Of a stretch of DNA of 64,000 nucleotides, positions 45,750-55,254 are shown one piece after another. Below the pieces are notes generated by a model. It was not told where the DNA came from. It was given only the letters and a program-made list of their open reading frames with translations, and ran no database searches. The position numbers were made by a program, and so were the translations under genes. Source of the stretch: Pararhodobacter sp. (GTDB lineage Bacteria > Pseudomonadota > Alphaproteobacteria > Rhodobacterales > Rhodobacteraceae); contig JAFIEK010000018.1 in the NCBI GenBank assembly GCA_020832545.1, positions 1-64,000 on the forward strand, in the 5' to 3' direction. Positions within the stretch are counted from its first letter, which is position 1. Each line of letters starts with the position of its first letter.

Positions 45750-46970
45750 ATGAGTACGATGAGCCCCCCGATGTCCGATGCGCGCGCCAAGCGCAATGTC
45801 CTGGTGCTGGTTGCCGCCCAGGCGATTCTTGGCGCGCAGATGCCGATGATTTTTACCATTGGCGGCTTGGCCGGTCAGACGCTGGCATCGAATATCTGTT
45901 GGGCCACTCTGCCGATCTCGATGATCGTGCTCGGCTCGATGCTGACCGCAACCCCGCTGTCGGCGTTCATGCAGCGGTATGGCCGGCGCGCCGGGTTTGT
46001 GCTGACCGCCTCGGGCGGCGTTGCGGGTGCGACGGTGGGCGCGATCGGGTTGATGCAGGGATCGTTCCTGCTGTTCAATATCGGCTCGCTACTGACCGGG
46101 ATCTATATGTCGGGGCAGGGTTTTTACCGTTTCGCGGCTGCCGATACCGCTAGCGATGCCTTCAAGCCAAAGGCGATTTCGCTGGTCATGGCGGGCGGCT
46201 TGTTGTCGGCGGTGATCGGCCCGCAACTGGTCAAGGTGACCGCCGATTCCATGGTGGTGCCGTTTCTGGGCACATATCTGGCGGTGATTGCGCTCAATCT
46301 GGGCGGCATGACGTTGTTTGCCTTCCTTGATATCCCCAAGCCCGTTCGCGCTGCACGCAACGCACCGATGGAGGGGCGGACGCGCGGTGAGATGTTGCGC
46401 AATCCGGTAATTGCAGTGGCGATCATCTGCGCCACGGTGTCCTATGCGCTGATGAATCTAGTCATGACCTCATCTCCGCTGGCGGTGGTCGGTTGCGGGT
46501 TCAATACCGGAAACGCCGCCGATGTGGTGACCGCGCATGTTCTGGCGATGTATGCGCCGTCTTTCTTTACCGGCCATCTGATCGCGCGATTCGGCGTTGA
46601 GAAGATCGTGGCTTCGGGTCTGGCGATTCTGGCCGCCGCCGGAGCGGTGGCACTGACCGGGGTGGAACTGGAGCACTTTTTCATCGCGCTGGTGCTACTG
46701 GGTGTGGGCTGGAACTTTGGCTTCATCGGCGCAACAACGATGCTGGCGCGCTCGCACACGGCGTCCGAGCGCGGGCGCATTCAGGGCATCAATGACATGA
46801 TCGTCTTTGGCGGGGTGACGGTGGCTTCGCTCAGTTCAGGCCAGCTCATGAATTGTTCGGGCTCGGATGCGCAGACCGGCTGGCAACTGGTCAATGTTGC
46901 TATGCTGCCGTTTCTGGTTCTGGCGGGCGGGGCGCTGATCTGGCTGGCAATGCGCCCCCGCGAGGCCTGA
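45750..46970 (+). CDS. MFS transporter
   Basis: Major facilitator superfamily protein, 406 residues, about twelve hydrophobic segments. The loop 2-3 motif appears as QRYGRRAGFVL near 73-83. The N-terminus (residues 1-16) is cytoplasmic and has ATGs at 45750, 45759 and 45771, any of which could be used. It resembles the YfmO/bacillibactin-exporter-like branch of small MFS proteins; the substrate is unknown. It stands alone and ends before a bidirectional terminator. Confidence 0.88.
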   Translation: MSTMSPPMSDARAKRNVLVLVAAQAILGAQMPMIFTIGGLAGQTLASNICWATLPISMIVLGSMLTATPLSAFMQRYGRRAGFVLTASGGVAGATVGAIGLMQGSFLLFNIGSLLTGIYMSGQGFYRFAAADTASDAFKPKAISLVMAGGLLSAVIGPQLVKVTADSMVVPFLGTYLAVIALNLGGMTLFAFLDIPKPVRAARNAPMEGRTRGEMLRNPVIAVAIICATVSYALMNLVMTSSPLAVVGCGFNTGNAADVVTAHVLAMYAPSFFTGHLIARFGVEKIVASGLAILAAAGAVALTGVELEHFFIALVLLGVGWNFGFIGATTMLARSHTASERGRIQGINDMIVFGGVTVASLSSGQLMNCSGSDAQTGWQLVNVAMLPFLVLAGGALIWLAMRPREA

Positions 46971-46998
46971 GGCCGGGCAAGACGTCCCGAAAGGCGCA

Positions 46999-47032
46999 GA
47001 AAAAAGCCCGGTCGCTGGTGCGACCGGGCTTT
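46999..47032. terminator. Bidirectional Rho-independent terminator
   Basis: A perfect 13-bp stem (AAAGCCCGGTCGC at 47003-47015, GCGACCGGGCTTT at 47020-47032) with a 4-nt loop between the convergent MFS and helicase genes. The U-run is strongest on the - strand (six Us), serving the helicase gene 25 bp away; on the + strand only CTTTACT follows. Confidence 0.9.
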
Positions 47033-47057
47033 ACTATGTCTTGGCATCCGGGCCGGT

Positions 47058-48623
47058 TCAGAGGGTCTTGAACGCCCGCAGCAGAAAATCGGGGACATGA
47101 TCGCCCATGCCAACCACTTGCGAGTTGTCATCGCGATTGCGGCCCCGGCCACCGTCACGGCGGTTGTCACGCCGATCATCCCGGCGGTCGTCGTGGTTTT
47201 CGACCATCTCGTCGCGCTTGCCACCGCGCGGCTCGTGCCGACGCGCCGGGGCGGAGTCAACGGCCTCACTGGGCGCCGCCTCGGCGACAACAGGTTGCGC
47301 GACGGTGCTCTCAGGTTTCGGCTCTGGCTTGGCTTTTGCGGGGGCTTCGGACTTGACGGGGCTTTCGGCAGCCATTTCTGCGGGCTTGTCAGCAGGCTTC
47401 TCGGTCCGTCGGCTGCGCACGGTGCGACTGCGGGCCGGGCGTTGCGCCTCGTCACCGCTGTCCAGTTGCGGATCAAGCGTCGGTGCCTCTCCGCGCGGTA
47501 GGGGCCGTTGCAGCATGTGTTCGATCGCTGCGAGATATTTGTCGTCGGAGGGTGAGGCGATGGTAAAAGCCTTGCCCTTACGCCCGGCGCGGCCGGTCCG
47601 GCCGATACGGTGCACATAATCCTCGGCATGGCTGGGCACGTCAAAGTTGAACACATGGCTGACGGCTGGAATGTCCAGCCCGCGCGCGGCCACGTCCGAG
47701 GCGATCAGGTATTTCAGCGTGCCATCGCGGAAGCCGTCCAGCGTGCGGGTGCGCACTGACTGATCCAGATCGCCGTGGATCGGCGCGGCATCGAACCCGT
47801 GCTGTTTCAGTGACTTGGCCAGAACATCGACATCAACCTTGCGGTTGCAGAAGATGATGGCGTTGGTGCAGGCGTCCCCTTCGGACAGGATCAACCGGCG
47901 CAGGACGTCACGCTTTTCGGCAAAGGTGCGATCCTTGCGCGAAGGTTTGAACTCGTACAGCGTCTGTTCGATGGTTTCCGAGGTGGTGGCCTGACGCGCC
48001 ACTTCCACGCGCGCCGGGTTCGACAGGAACATGTTGGTAATGCGCTCGATCTCGGGGGCCATGGTGGCAGAGTAAAAGAATGTCTGGCGCGTGAAGGGGG
48101 TGAGGTTGAAGATGCGTTCGATATCGGGGATGAACCCCATGTCGAGCATGCGGTCAGCCTCGTCCACCACCATCACTTCGACCCCGGTGAGCAGCAGTTT
48201 GCCGCGCTCAAAATGGTCCAGCAGGCGGCCGGGTGTGGCGATCAGCACATCGACGCCGCGGTCGATCAGCTTATCCTGCTCGCCGAACGAGACACCACCG
48301 ATCAAAAGTGCCTTGGTCAGTTTGGTATACTTGGCATAGATGTCGAAATTCTCGGCCACCTGTGCTGCCAGCTCACGCGTCGGTGCCAGAACGAGGCTGC
48401 GCGGCATCCGCGCCCGCGCCCGACCACGCGCCAGCCGGGTGATCAGCGGCAGGGTGAATGAGGCGGTTTTGCCGGTCCCGGTCTGGGCGATACCCAGAAC
48501 ATCGCGGCCTTCCAGCGCATGCGGAATCGCCTGCTCCTGGATCGGTGTGGGGGTTTCGTAGCCAGCTTCGACTACGGCTTTCAGGACCTTGGGGTCCAGC
48601 TTGAGGTCAGCGAATTTGATCAT
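47058..48623 (-). CDS. rhlE: DEAD-box RNA helicase (RhlE type)
   Basis: ATP-dependent RNA helicase, 521 residues. Q motif, then motif I AQTGTGKTAS near 46, motif II VVDEADRMLD near 153, motif III SATM, motif V ASDVAARGLDIPAVSHV and motif VI HRIGRTGRAG near 340. The C-terminal tail from about 375 is low complexity: first Glu/Ala/Pro-rich, then Arg/Asp/Gly repeats (DDRRDDRRDNRRDGGRG), which should bind RNA unspecifically. RhlE rather than DbpA or CsdA is an inference from the overall layout. Confidence 0.92.
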   Translation of the reverse strand: MIKFADLKLDPKVLKAVVEAGYETPTPIQEQAIPHALEGRDVLGIAQTGTGKTASFTLPLITRLARGRARARMPRSLVLAPTRELAAQVAENFDIYAKYTKLTKALLIGGVSFGEQDKLIDRGVDVLIATPGRLLDHFERGKLLLTGVEVMVVDEADRMLDMGFIPDIERIFNLTPFTRQTFFYSATMAPEIERITNMFLSNPARVEVARQATTSETIEQTLYEFKPSRKDRTFAEKRDVLRRLILSEGDACTNAIIFCNRKVDVDVLAKSLKQHGFDAAPIHGDLDQSVRTRTLDGFRDGTLKYLIASDVAARGLDIPAVSHVFNFDVPSHAEDYVHRIGRTGRAGRKGKAFTIASPSDDKYLAAIEHMLQRPLPRGEAPTLDPQLDSGDEAQRPARSRTVRSRRTEKPADKPAEMAAESPVKSEAPAKAKPEPKPESTVAQPVVAEAAPSEAVDSAPARRHEPRGGKRDEMVENHDDRRDDRRDNRRDGGRGRNRDDNSQVVGMGDHVPDFLLRAFKTL

Positions 48624-48930
48624 TTGCGTCCATGCGTTACGGCATCGGGCCGTAAGAGTGTCAAGGGACGCACATGATTCCAGCGCCCCGGCATCGGGTT
48701 GTCATCGGTCGAAACGGGGAAACCCGCGTTTGCGCACTAACGTAAAAGCGCATCGGGGTCAATCGCAGCGGCGCGCCTGCGGGCAACTGTGGCGGGAATA
48801 CGGCGAAATTGGCGCAGGCTGCCTTCGTTAACCCTAAATTAACCCCAATTTCGCCTCAGCCTCTCCCAATGCCCGTCGCATTCCAGCGTCAGAACCACGC
48901 TATTGATTTCCGCAGAATGCGAGTAGCCCC
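48624..48930. promoter_or_regulatory. Divergent promoter region with a CtrA box
   Basis: 307 bp between the helicase (-) and diguanylate cyclase (+) genes. At 48828-48843 it carries TTAA-CCCTAAA-TTAAC, a perfect match to the TTAA-N7-TTAAC CtrA consensus of alphaproteobacteria, 87 bp before the cyclase ATG. The rest holds no reading frame or hairpin that I can support. Confidence 0.7.
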
Positions 48931-49818
48931 ATGAATGCCCGTGCCGCCCTCCACAGCTTCCCCGTCGCTACCGGCGCCACCAATCCCCCCAGTATTCAGA
49001 CTACTCAGCTTCCTTCAAATCTTGCGGCACTCCCTAATCAGACCCATTTCACGGCAGTCGCTGACCTGATCAAGACAGTCTTCAATGTTCCGGCCGTTTC
49101 GGTGGCGTTGCATGGGGCGCCCGCAGACGATCTGGGCGAAGCCTATCGCTCGTTTCTGGAGATCCCGCTGATCGACAATGGCGACGTCATCGGCGCTCTG
49201 CGTATCCTTGATACCGAGATGCGCGAATTCACCGATCGTGACTGTGTTCTGCTGGAAGGTTTCGCCAAGCTGGTGGTCGAGCAGGTGGCGCTGTGGGCCG
49301 AGGCCAGCCGCGACATGCTGACCAATGCCATGACCCGCCGCGCCTTTACCGACACGCTGCGCAAGACCTTTGCTTCGCGCCAGCGTACGGGTGGCAAGAA
49401 CGCATTGGTGATGTTCGATCTGGATCACTTCAAATCGGTCAATGATACCTGGGGCCACACGGCGGGCGATGCGGTGCTGCGCACCGTTTCCCGGCTGGTG
49501 ATGCGTGAGTTGCGCACCGAAGACAGCTTCGGCAGACTGGGCGGCGAGGAATTCGGCATTCTGCTGGCCAATGCCGATGGCGAGGCCGCAGCCGAGGTTG
49601 CCGAGCGCATTCGCCAGGCAATCGAACGGGCGGTCGTTCCTGATTTCGAAAAGATCAACTTCACCGCCAGTTTCGGCGTTGCCGAACTGACCGACATGAC
49701 GGTGAGTGCCGAGTTCTGGATGTCCATCGCCGATGATCAGCTCTACCGCGCCAAGGATGAGGGCCGCAACGCGGTCTGTCTGGCGGCTGATGCTGCGCGG
49801 GCGGTTGTGCTGAACTGA
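48931..49818 (+). CDS. GGDEF diguanylate cyclase
   Basis: Makes cyclic di-GMP from two GTP, 295 residues. N-terminal linker to about 35, a shortened GAF-like sensor domain at about 36-130, then a GGDEF domain at about 135-290. The active-site motif is GGEEF (GRLGGEEFGILLA), with the product-inhibition I-site R-T-E-D exactly five residues before it, so the enzyme should be active and feedback-controlled. No EAL domain and no membrane segment. The CtrA box upstream suggests expression linked to the CtrA motility and cell-cycle circuit (inference). Confidence 0.92.
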   Translation: MNARAALHSFPVATGATNPPSIQTTQLPSNLAALPNQTHFTAVADLIKTVFNVPAVSVALHGAPADDLGEAYRSFLEIPLIDNGDVIGALRILDTEMREFTDRDCVLLEGFAKLVVEQVALWAEASRDMLTNAMTRRAFTDTLRKTFASRQRTGGKNALVMFDLDHFKSVNDTWGHTAGDAVLRTVSRLVMRELRTEDSFGRLGGEEFGILLANADGEAAAEVAERIRQAIERAVVPDFEKINFTASFGVAELTDMTVSAEFWMSIADDQLYRAKDEGRNAVCLAADAARAVVLN

Positions 49819-49916
49819 ATTCTTTCACTCATCCCTGCAAAACATGAGCGCGTAAAAGCGGCCCGCCGTAATCTCGGCCCTTGCCGGGCGGCGGGCGCTG
49901 ACCTATACGCCGCGCC

Positions 49917-51524
49917 ATGCTGAACACGTTGCACAATCGCCCCGCCCTGCCTGCCGAGATCGCGCGGCGGCGGACTTTTGCCATCATCTCGCACCCGGAT
50001 GCGGGCAAGACCACGCTGACCGAGAAGTTCCTGCTGTTCGGCGGCGCGATCCAGATGGCGGGCCAGGTGCGCGCCAAGGGTGAGGCGCGGCGTACGCGCT
50101 CAGACTTCATGCAGATGGAGAAGGACCGGGGCATATCGGTCTCCGCCTCGGCGATGTCGTTCGATTTTGACGGGTTTCGCTTCAATCTGGTCGATACGCC
50201 CGGGCACAGCGATTTTTCCGAGGACACCTATCGCACGCTCACAGCAGTGGACGCGGCGATCATGGTCATTGACGGGGCCAAGGGCGTCGAAAGCCAGACC
50301 CGCAAACTGTTCGAGGTTTGCCGGTTGCGCGATCTGCCGATCCTGACATTCTGTAACAAGATGGACCGCGAGGCGCGCGACACGTTTGAGATCATCGACG
50401 AGATTCAGGAGAATCTGGCGATCGACGTAACGCCTGCGTCATGGCCCATCGGTCAGGGGCGCGAGTTCATTGGCTGCTATGACATCGTCAACGACCGGCT
50501 GGAACTGATGGACCGCGCAGATCGTAACCGGGTGGCTGACAGCATCCGCATCGAAGGGCTGGACGATCCGAAGCTGGCGCAGCATGTCCCGGCGGGCCTG
50601 CTGGAAAAGCTGCGCGAAGAAGTCGAGATGGCGCGCGAGTTGCTGCCCGCCTTCGATAAGGAAGCGATTCTGAACGGCTCGATGTCGCCGATCTGGTTTG
50701 GCTCGGCGATCAACAGCTTCGGGGTGCAGGAACTGATGCGCGGCATGGCTGAATACGGGCCGCCGCCACAGGTACTGCGCACCGACAAGCGCGAGGTCGG
50801 ACCCGAGGAAAAACCGGTCACCGGTTTTGTGTTCAAGGTGCAGGCCAATATGGACCCCAAGCACCGCGACCGGGTGGCATTTGTGCGCCTCGCGTCCGGG
50901 CATTTTCTGCGCGGGATGAAGTTGCAGCACGTCCGGGCGGGAAAGCCGATGGCGATCACCAACCCGGTGCTGTTTCTGGCCTCGGACCGGGAACTGACGG
51001 AAGAGGCCTGGGCGGGAGATATCATCGGCATTCCCAACCACGGGCAACTGCGCATCGGCGACACGCTGACCGAGGGCGAGGCGCTGCGCTTCACTGGTAT
51101 TCCGTCTTTTGCGCCGGAACTCTTGCGCAACTGCCGGGCGGGCGACCCGATGAAGGCCAAGCATCTGGAAAAGGCGCTGATGCAATTCGCCGAAGAGGGC
51201 GCAGCCAAGGTGTTCAAGCCCAACATCGGCTCGGGCTTCATTGTCGGGGTGGTGGGGGCCTTGCAATTTGAAGTGCTGGCCAGCCGGATCGAGCTGGAAT
51301 ACGGACTGCCGGTGCGCTTTGAGGCCTCGCAATTCACCTCGGCGCGCTGGGTTTCAGGCGACAAGGCGAAGGTTGAGGCCTTTGTCGCCGCCAACAAGGG
51401 ACATATTGCCAGCGATCATGACGGCGACATGGTGTATCTGACGCGCCTGCAATGGGACATCGACCGCGCGATCCGCGACTATCCGGATGTGAAGTTGACG
51501 GCGACCAAGGAAATGATGGTCTGA
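49917..51524 (+). CDS. prfC: Peptide chain release factor 3
   Basis: GTPase that recycles RF1/RF2 after termination, 535 residues. G1 is SHPDAGKTTLTE near 22, with the RF3-type insertion LLFGGAIQMAGQVR; G3 DTPGHSDF near 91 and G4 NKMDR near 145. The MEKDRGISVSASAMSF segment separates RF3 from EF-G. The ATG at 49917 is used. It converges with the molybdenum hydroxylase gene. Confidence 0.95.
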   Translation: MLNTLHNRPALPAEIARRRTFAIISHPDAGKTTLTEKFLLFGGAIQMAGQVRAKGEARRTRSDFMQMEKDRGISVSASAMSFDFDGFRFNLVDTPGHSDFSEDTYRTLTAVDAAIMVIDGAKGVESQTRKLFEVCRLRDLPILTFCNKMDREARDTFEIIDEIQENLAIDVTPASWPIGQGREFIGCYDIVNDRLELMDRADRNRVADSIRIEGLDDPKLAQHVPAGLLEKLREEVEMARELLPAFDKEAILNGSMSPIWFGSAINSFGVQELMRGMAEYGPPPQVLRTDKREVGPEEKPVTGFVFKVQANMDPKHRDRVAFVRLASGHFLRGMKLQHVRAGKPMAITNPVLFLASDRELTEEAWAGDIIGIPNHGQLRIGDTLTEGEALRFTGIPSFAPELLRNCRAGDPMKAKHLEKALMQFAEEGAAKVFKPNIGSGFIVGVVGALQFEVLASRIELEYGLPVRFEASQFTSARWVSGDKAKVEAFVAANKGHIASDHDGDMVYLTRLQWDIDRAIRDYPDVKLTATKEMMV

Positions 51525-51547
51525 AGCGGGTTTCTGGCGGGCCGGGC

Positions 51548-51612
51548 AGGGGGGCGTTGTCCCCCTCTTGGCTGCGCCAATTCACCCCCCAGGATATTTT
51601 TGAACACATGAA
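51548..51612. repeat. Dispersed gene-end module, copy 4
   Basis: Read on the + strand from the prfC stop: hairpin GGGGGG-CGTTGT-CCCCC (51549-51565), a small TTGGC-TGC-GCCAA hairpin, then ATTCACCCCCCAGGATATTTTTGAACACATG. It lies between convergent prfC and the CoxL-like gene. Confidence 0.7.
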
Positions 51613-51626
51613 CCGGGGCGGGGTCT

Positions 51627-53924
51627 TCAGCGGGGGGGCGGGATTGCCCTGGCTTCTTGCAGCCAGGTCCAGATTTTAAGCGGAGTCAGCGGCATGTCGA
51701 CCTGGCGCACACCTTGTGCCCAGAGGGCATCCAGCGCGGCATTGGAAATGGCCGCCATCGCGCCCACCGTCCCGGCCTCGCCGCAGCCCTTCATGCCCAT
51801 CGGGTTGTTGGGCGAAGGGGTGGGCAGGCTTTCAAAGCCGAACATCGGCAGGTCGATGGCGCGGGGCATGGCGTAATCCATGAAGCTGCCGGTCAGAAGC
51901 TGACCGTCGTCATCAAAGAGCGCTTCTTCGCGCACCGCCTGCCCATAGCCTTGCGCGACGCCGCCATGCACCTGTCCCTGAACCAGCACCGGGTTCAGGA
52001 GATTGCCAAAATCGTCAAAGGCCAGGTATCGCTCAAGCGTCAGCGCGCCGGTTTCGGGGTCAATCTCTACTTCGCACAGATGTGCGCCATTGGGGAAGGA
52101 CCGGCCGGGCAGCTGGCTGCGTTTCTCATGCCGCATCAGGTCATCGCGGCCTTGTGCGCGCGCCAGATCCACAGCCTCGGCCAGGGTCAGCCGGTGATTG
52201 GTTCCCGCAGCTTGAAATATGGCGTCGTCGAAGGTGAACGGACCTGCGCCGAGCGTTTCCTGCAAGAACTCGGCGAAAGCGTCGACCATCCGCTCTGCCG
52301 TGCCATGTGTGGCCAGCGACTGAACGGTGACCGAGCGCGAGCCGCCGGTTCCGCCGCCGCGCGCGATCCTGTCGCTGTCGCCCTGCACCACCGTGATGCG
52401 ATCCTCATCGAGCCCGGTCAGACCGGCCAGATAGCGCGCATAGACCGTTTCATGCCCCTGTCCGTTTGATTGCGTGCCGACATAGAGGTTCACTGCCCCA
52501 CTGGGCAGAAACTCCACCGCCGCCGCCTCGGAATCCTCGCCCAGAATGGATTCGATATAATAGCTCAGCCCCAGCCCGCGCAGCCTGCCACGTGCAGCAC
52601 TTTCAGCACGCCGGGCCGCGAAGCCAGCGACATCGCCTGCCGTTTCGGCCCGTTCCAGAACCTGCGCGAAATCGCCCGTGTCATATTCCATGCCTGCGTG
52701 GGTCGGATAGGGGAACTGATCGGGTGTGATGAAGTTGCGCCTGCGCAGATCAAAGGGTGACAGTTCCAGTTCGCGCGCGGCCATATCCATTACCCGCTCA
52801 ATCAGGGTAATCGCCTCGGGTCGCCCGGCACCGCGATAGGCGTCTACCGGGGTGGTGTTGGTATAGACCCCCTGCACATGCAGGAGCGCTGCGGGAATGT
52901 CATAGACCCCGGTGAAGACCTTGGAAAACAGCTCTGACTGGATGTTTTGCCCGAACTGCGAGTTATAGGCCCCGAGGTTGGTACGCGTGAAAACCCGGTA
53001 ACCAATGATCCGGTGATCGGCGTCAAAGGCCATCTCGGCGCGGCTGGTCAGATCGCGCGCGCCGTTATCCGCAACCATCGCCTCGGCCCGGTCCGAGAGC
53101 CAGGCCACTGGCGTGCCCAGTTCGCGCGCAGCCTGCGCAATGGCGAAGTATTCAGGATAGATCATCGCCTTCATGCCGAACCCGCCGCCCACGTCAGGGT
53201 TGGTCACGCGCACGTCTTCGGGCGCGAGGTTCAGCATCCGCGCCAGTTCGCGCTTCATCACCCAGACGCCCTGACCGTTGAATGCCAGATGCAGGCGCTT
53301 GCCGTCCCATTCGGCACAACCCGCACGCGGCTCAAGGCTGGCGGCCATCAGACGGTTCTGCCGCACCTCCAGCTGTGTGACATGGGCGGCGCGGGCAAAG
53401 GCGGCCTCGACCGCCTGCGCCTCGCCCAGCATCCAGTCGAAAGCCAAGTTTTCGGGTGCCTCGGCGTGGATCGCGGTGCCACCGGGTTCCAGCGCCAGAT
53501 GGGGCGGCAGATCGTCATAATCCAGTTCGATCGCTTCGATCGCATCCAATGCGGCGGCGCGGGTGTCAGCCACGACCATCGCCACCGCCTCGCCCATATG
53601 GCGCATCACGCCACGCGCCAGAACCGGGCGGTCAGGTGCGGTGCCTTTCTGGCCGCGCTTGTCGCGCGCAGCCACCGCCCAAAGCGAATCCGCAACCCCC
53701 GCTGCCGTCAGATCTTCAGACGTCCAGACCCCGCGTACCCCGGACATTGCACGCGCGGCGGCGGTATCCAGCGCCGTGATGCGGCCATGCGCGACGGGCG
53801 CACGCAGAAAGGCTGCGTGCAGCGCGCCCTTGGGCAGGATATCGGCGATATAACGGCCCTCACCTTTGAGAAACCGGATATCCTCGCGGCGGGTGCCGCC
53901 TTGCGATTGGCCGAATGCGCGCAT
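51627..53924 (-). CDS. Xanthine dehydrogenase-family molybdopterin-binding subunit (CoxL form II-like)
   Basis: Large, molybdenum-cofactor-binding subunit of a xanthine oxidase-family hydroxylase, about 765 residues. An aldehyde oxidase/xanthine dehydrogenase a/b hammerhead domain covers about 15-125, then the Moco domains. Motifs are GGGFGMKAM near 245, the active-site loop VDAYRGAGRPEA near 355 (the form II pattern, not the AYRCSFR of true CO dehydrogenase) and the catalytic Glu in GCGEAGTVGA near 715. ATG 53924 or 53927 follows GGGAGAG. No FAD (medium) or 2Fe-2S (small) subunit genes are adjacent, which is unusual. Confidence 0.9.
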   Translation of the reverse strand: MRAFGQSQGGTRREDIRFLKGEGRYIADILPKGALHAAFLRAPVAHGRITALDTAAARAMSGVRGVWTSEDLTAAGVADSLWAVAARDKRGQKGTAPDRPVLARGVMRHMGEAVAMVVADTRAAALDAIEAIELDYDDLPPHLALEPGGTAIHAEAPENLAFDWMLGEAQAVEAAFARAAHVTQLEVRQNRLMAASLEPRAGCAEWDGKRLHLAFNGQGVWVMKRELARMLNLAPEDVRVTNPDVGGGFGMKAMIYPEYFAIAQAARELGTPVAWLSDRAEAMVADNGARDLTSRAEMAFDADHRIIGYRVFTRTNLGAYNSQFGQNIQSELFSKVFTGVYDIPAALLHVQGVYTNTTPVDAYRGAGRPEAITLIERVMDMAARELELSPFDLRRRNFITPDQFPYPTHAGMEYDTGDFAQVLERAETAGDVAGFAARRAESAARGRLRGLGLSYYIESILGEDSEAAAVEFLPSGAVNLYVGTQSNGQGHETVYARYLAGLTGLDEDRITVVQGDSDRIARGGGTGGSRSVTVQSLATHGTAERMVDAFAEFLQETLGAGPFTFDDAIFQAAGTNHRLTLAEAVDLARAQGRDDLMRHEKRSQLPGRSFPNGAHLCEVEIDPETGALTLERYLAFDDFGNLLNPVLVQGQVHGGVAQGYGQAVREEALFDDDGQLLTGSFMDYAMPRAIDLPMFGFESLPTPSPNNPMGMKGCGEAGTVGAMAAISNAALDALWAQGVRQVDMPLTPLKIWTWLQEARAIPPPR

Positions 53925-53983
53925 CATATCTCTCCCGTTGCCGGGCAGAGGATAGCCGCGCATCCGGCAGGGGCAAGGGGGGC

Positions 53984-55144
53984 TTAGCCCTGCAGACTCA
54001 ACGCCAGATGAAGGCTCAGCGCGCCGAAGCCGTTGAAGCGGGTATTGGTGACCGTCGAATAGGCGCCCATCCCCTGCACCAGCAGGAAATCGCCCTCTTC
54101 AATATCGGCGGGCAGCAGGGTCTCGCCCGGCAAACGGTCTACGGAATCACAGGTCGGCCCGAAGATGACGCGGCGCTGGCCTTCGCCCGTGCGGCGCGCG
54201 CCCTCGGGCGAGAACACGCTCAGCCGGTCCATCATGCCCATCAGCGGCAGTTCGGCCAGCGTGCCGTAAACCCCGTCATTGAGGAACACATGCGTGCCGT
54301 CGCGCAGCGCCTTGATCCGGGCGAGCAAGGCAAAGCTGTCCGCCACCATGCCGCGCCCCGGTTCGCAAATCAGCATCGGTGCGCTGTCACCGAACACCTC
54401 GGCCGAGACACGCTCGATCAGGTGAAAGATCGCATCCAGCGACGGCGTCTCAGCCGCGATCCGGTGCGAGGGGAAACCGCCGCCGACATTCAGCCGTGCA
54501 GGCACCACGCCCGCCGCCTCACCTATGCGCTTGGCGGCACGGATATAGGCTTCCCACGCGGCCGGGTCAGTGCACTGGGTGCCGGGGTGAAAGGTTAGCG
54601 ATGCCGTGTAGCCGCGTGCCGCGATGCGTTTCAGGATCTCGGTGGCCAGATCCTCGGTCGCGCCGAACTTGGCGCCGAAATCATAGGTCGCACCCGCCAC
54701 CGGCAGCTTGAACCGTGCCGTGATCTCGACCGGGGCGCCGTTCTGTCGGCGGTTGGGGACAACGTCAAAAAGCTTCTCCAGCTCGCTCAGCGAATCCACC
54801 GAATACGAGGCCACGTCCTGGTGCAGTGCGAATTCGATCTCATGACGCGCGCGCACCGGGTTGTTGTAATGCAGCACTGCCCCCGGAACCAGCCGCCGGA
54901 TCAGCGCCATCTCATCGGGCGAGGCCACATCAAAGGCAACAATTCCAGCTGCGGCCAGATTGACCACCACCGCTTCTTCAGGGTTGGATTTGACCGCATA
55001 GGTTACCAAACCCGGAAAACCTGCCACAAAACGGCGCGCCTGCGCCTGCAAGGCGGCGGGCGACAGAAACAACACCGGGTCATTCGGACTCACCGAGCGG
55101 AGAAATTCGACGGGGTCGGCCCAGATCGTTTCAGAGATTCCCAT
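53984..55144 (-). CDS. Type III PLP-dependent decarboxylase (ornithine decarboxylase-like)
   Basis: Alanine-racemase-fold decarboxylase, 386 residues, the length of eukaryotic-type ornithine/lysine decarboxylases. The PLP lysine is in TYAVKSNPE near 48, the phosphate loop is NVGGGFPSH near 215, and the catalytic Cys in GPTCDSVDRLPG near 325. The start is ATG 55144 with AAAGGATG upstream; the frame before it crosses the promoter. It is divergent from an Lrp-family regulator with a palindromic operator between, so regulation by its substrate is likely. Putrescine production is the best guess; diaminopimelate decarboxylase is less likely from length and motifs. Confidence 0.88.
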   Translation of the reverse strand: MGISETIWADPVEFLRSVSPNDPVLFLSPAALQAQARRFVAGFPGLVTYAVKSNPEEAVVVNLAAAGIVAFDVASPDEMALIRRLVPGAVLHYNNPVRARHEIEFALHQDVASYSVDSLSELEKLFDVVPNRRQNGAPVEITARFKLPVAGATYDFGAKFGATEDLATEILKRIAARGYTASLTFHPGTQCTDPAAWEAYIRAAKRIGEAAGVVPARLNVGGGFPSHRIAAETPSLDAIFHLIERVSAEVFGDSAPMLICEPGRGMVADSFALLARIKALRDGTHVFLNDGVYGTLAELPLMGMMDRLSVFSPEGARRTGEGQRRVIFGPTCDSVDRLPGETLLPADIEEGDFLLVQGMGAYSTVTNTRFNGFGALSLHLALSLQG

Positions 55145-55254
55145 CAGCGCATCCTTTAATTCAAGCTGCTCATCGTGGCCAGGCTGATCCCGGCACTGTA
55201 GAACAGGATCGCGCATTTAGGTGACAATTTCACCGATCAAAAGGCTTCTTTCGC

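Noticed and set aside
51627-53924. Reading the CoxL-like gene as carbon monoxide dehydrogenase
   Set aside because: The active-site loop is AYRGAGRPE, not the AYRCSFR of true CODH, and the partner subunits are missing.
52947-53987. 346-codon frame on the + strand opposite the CoxL-like gene
   Set aside because: Antisense shadow; the - strand protein has clear molybdenum-cofactor motifs.
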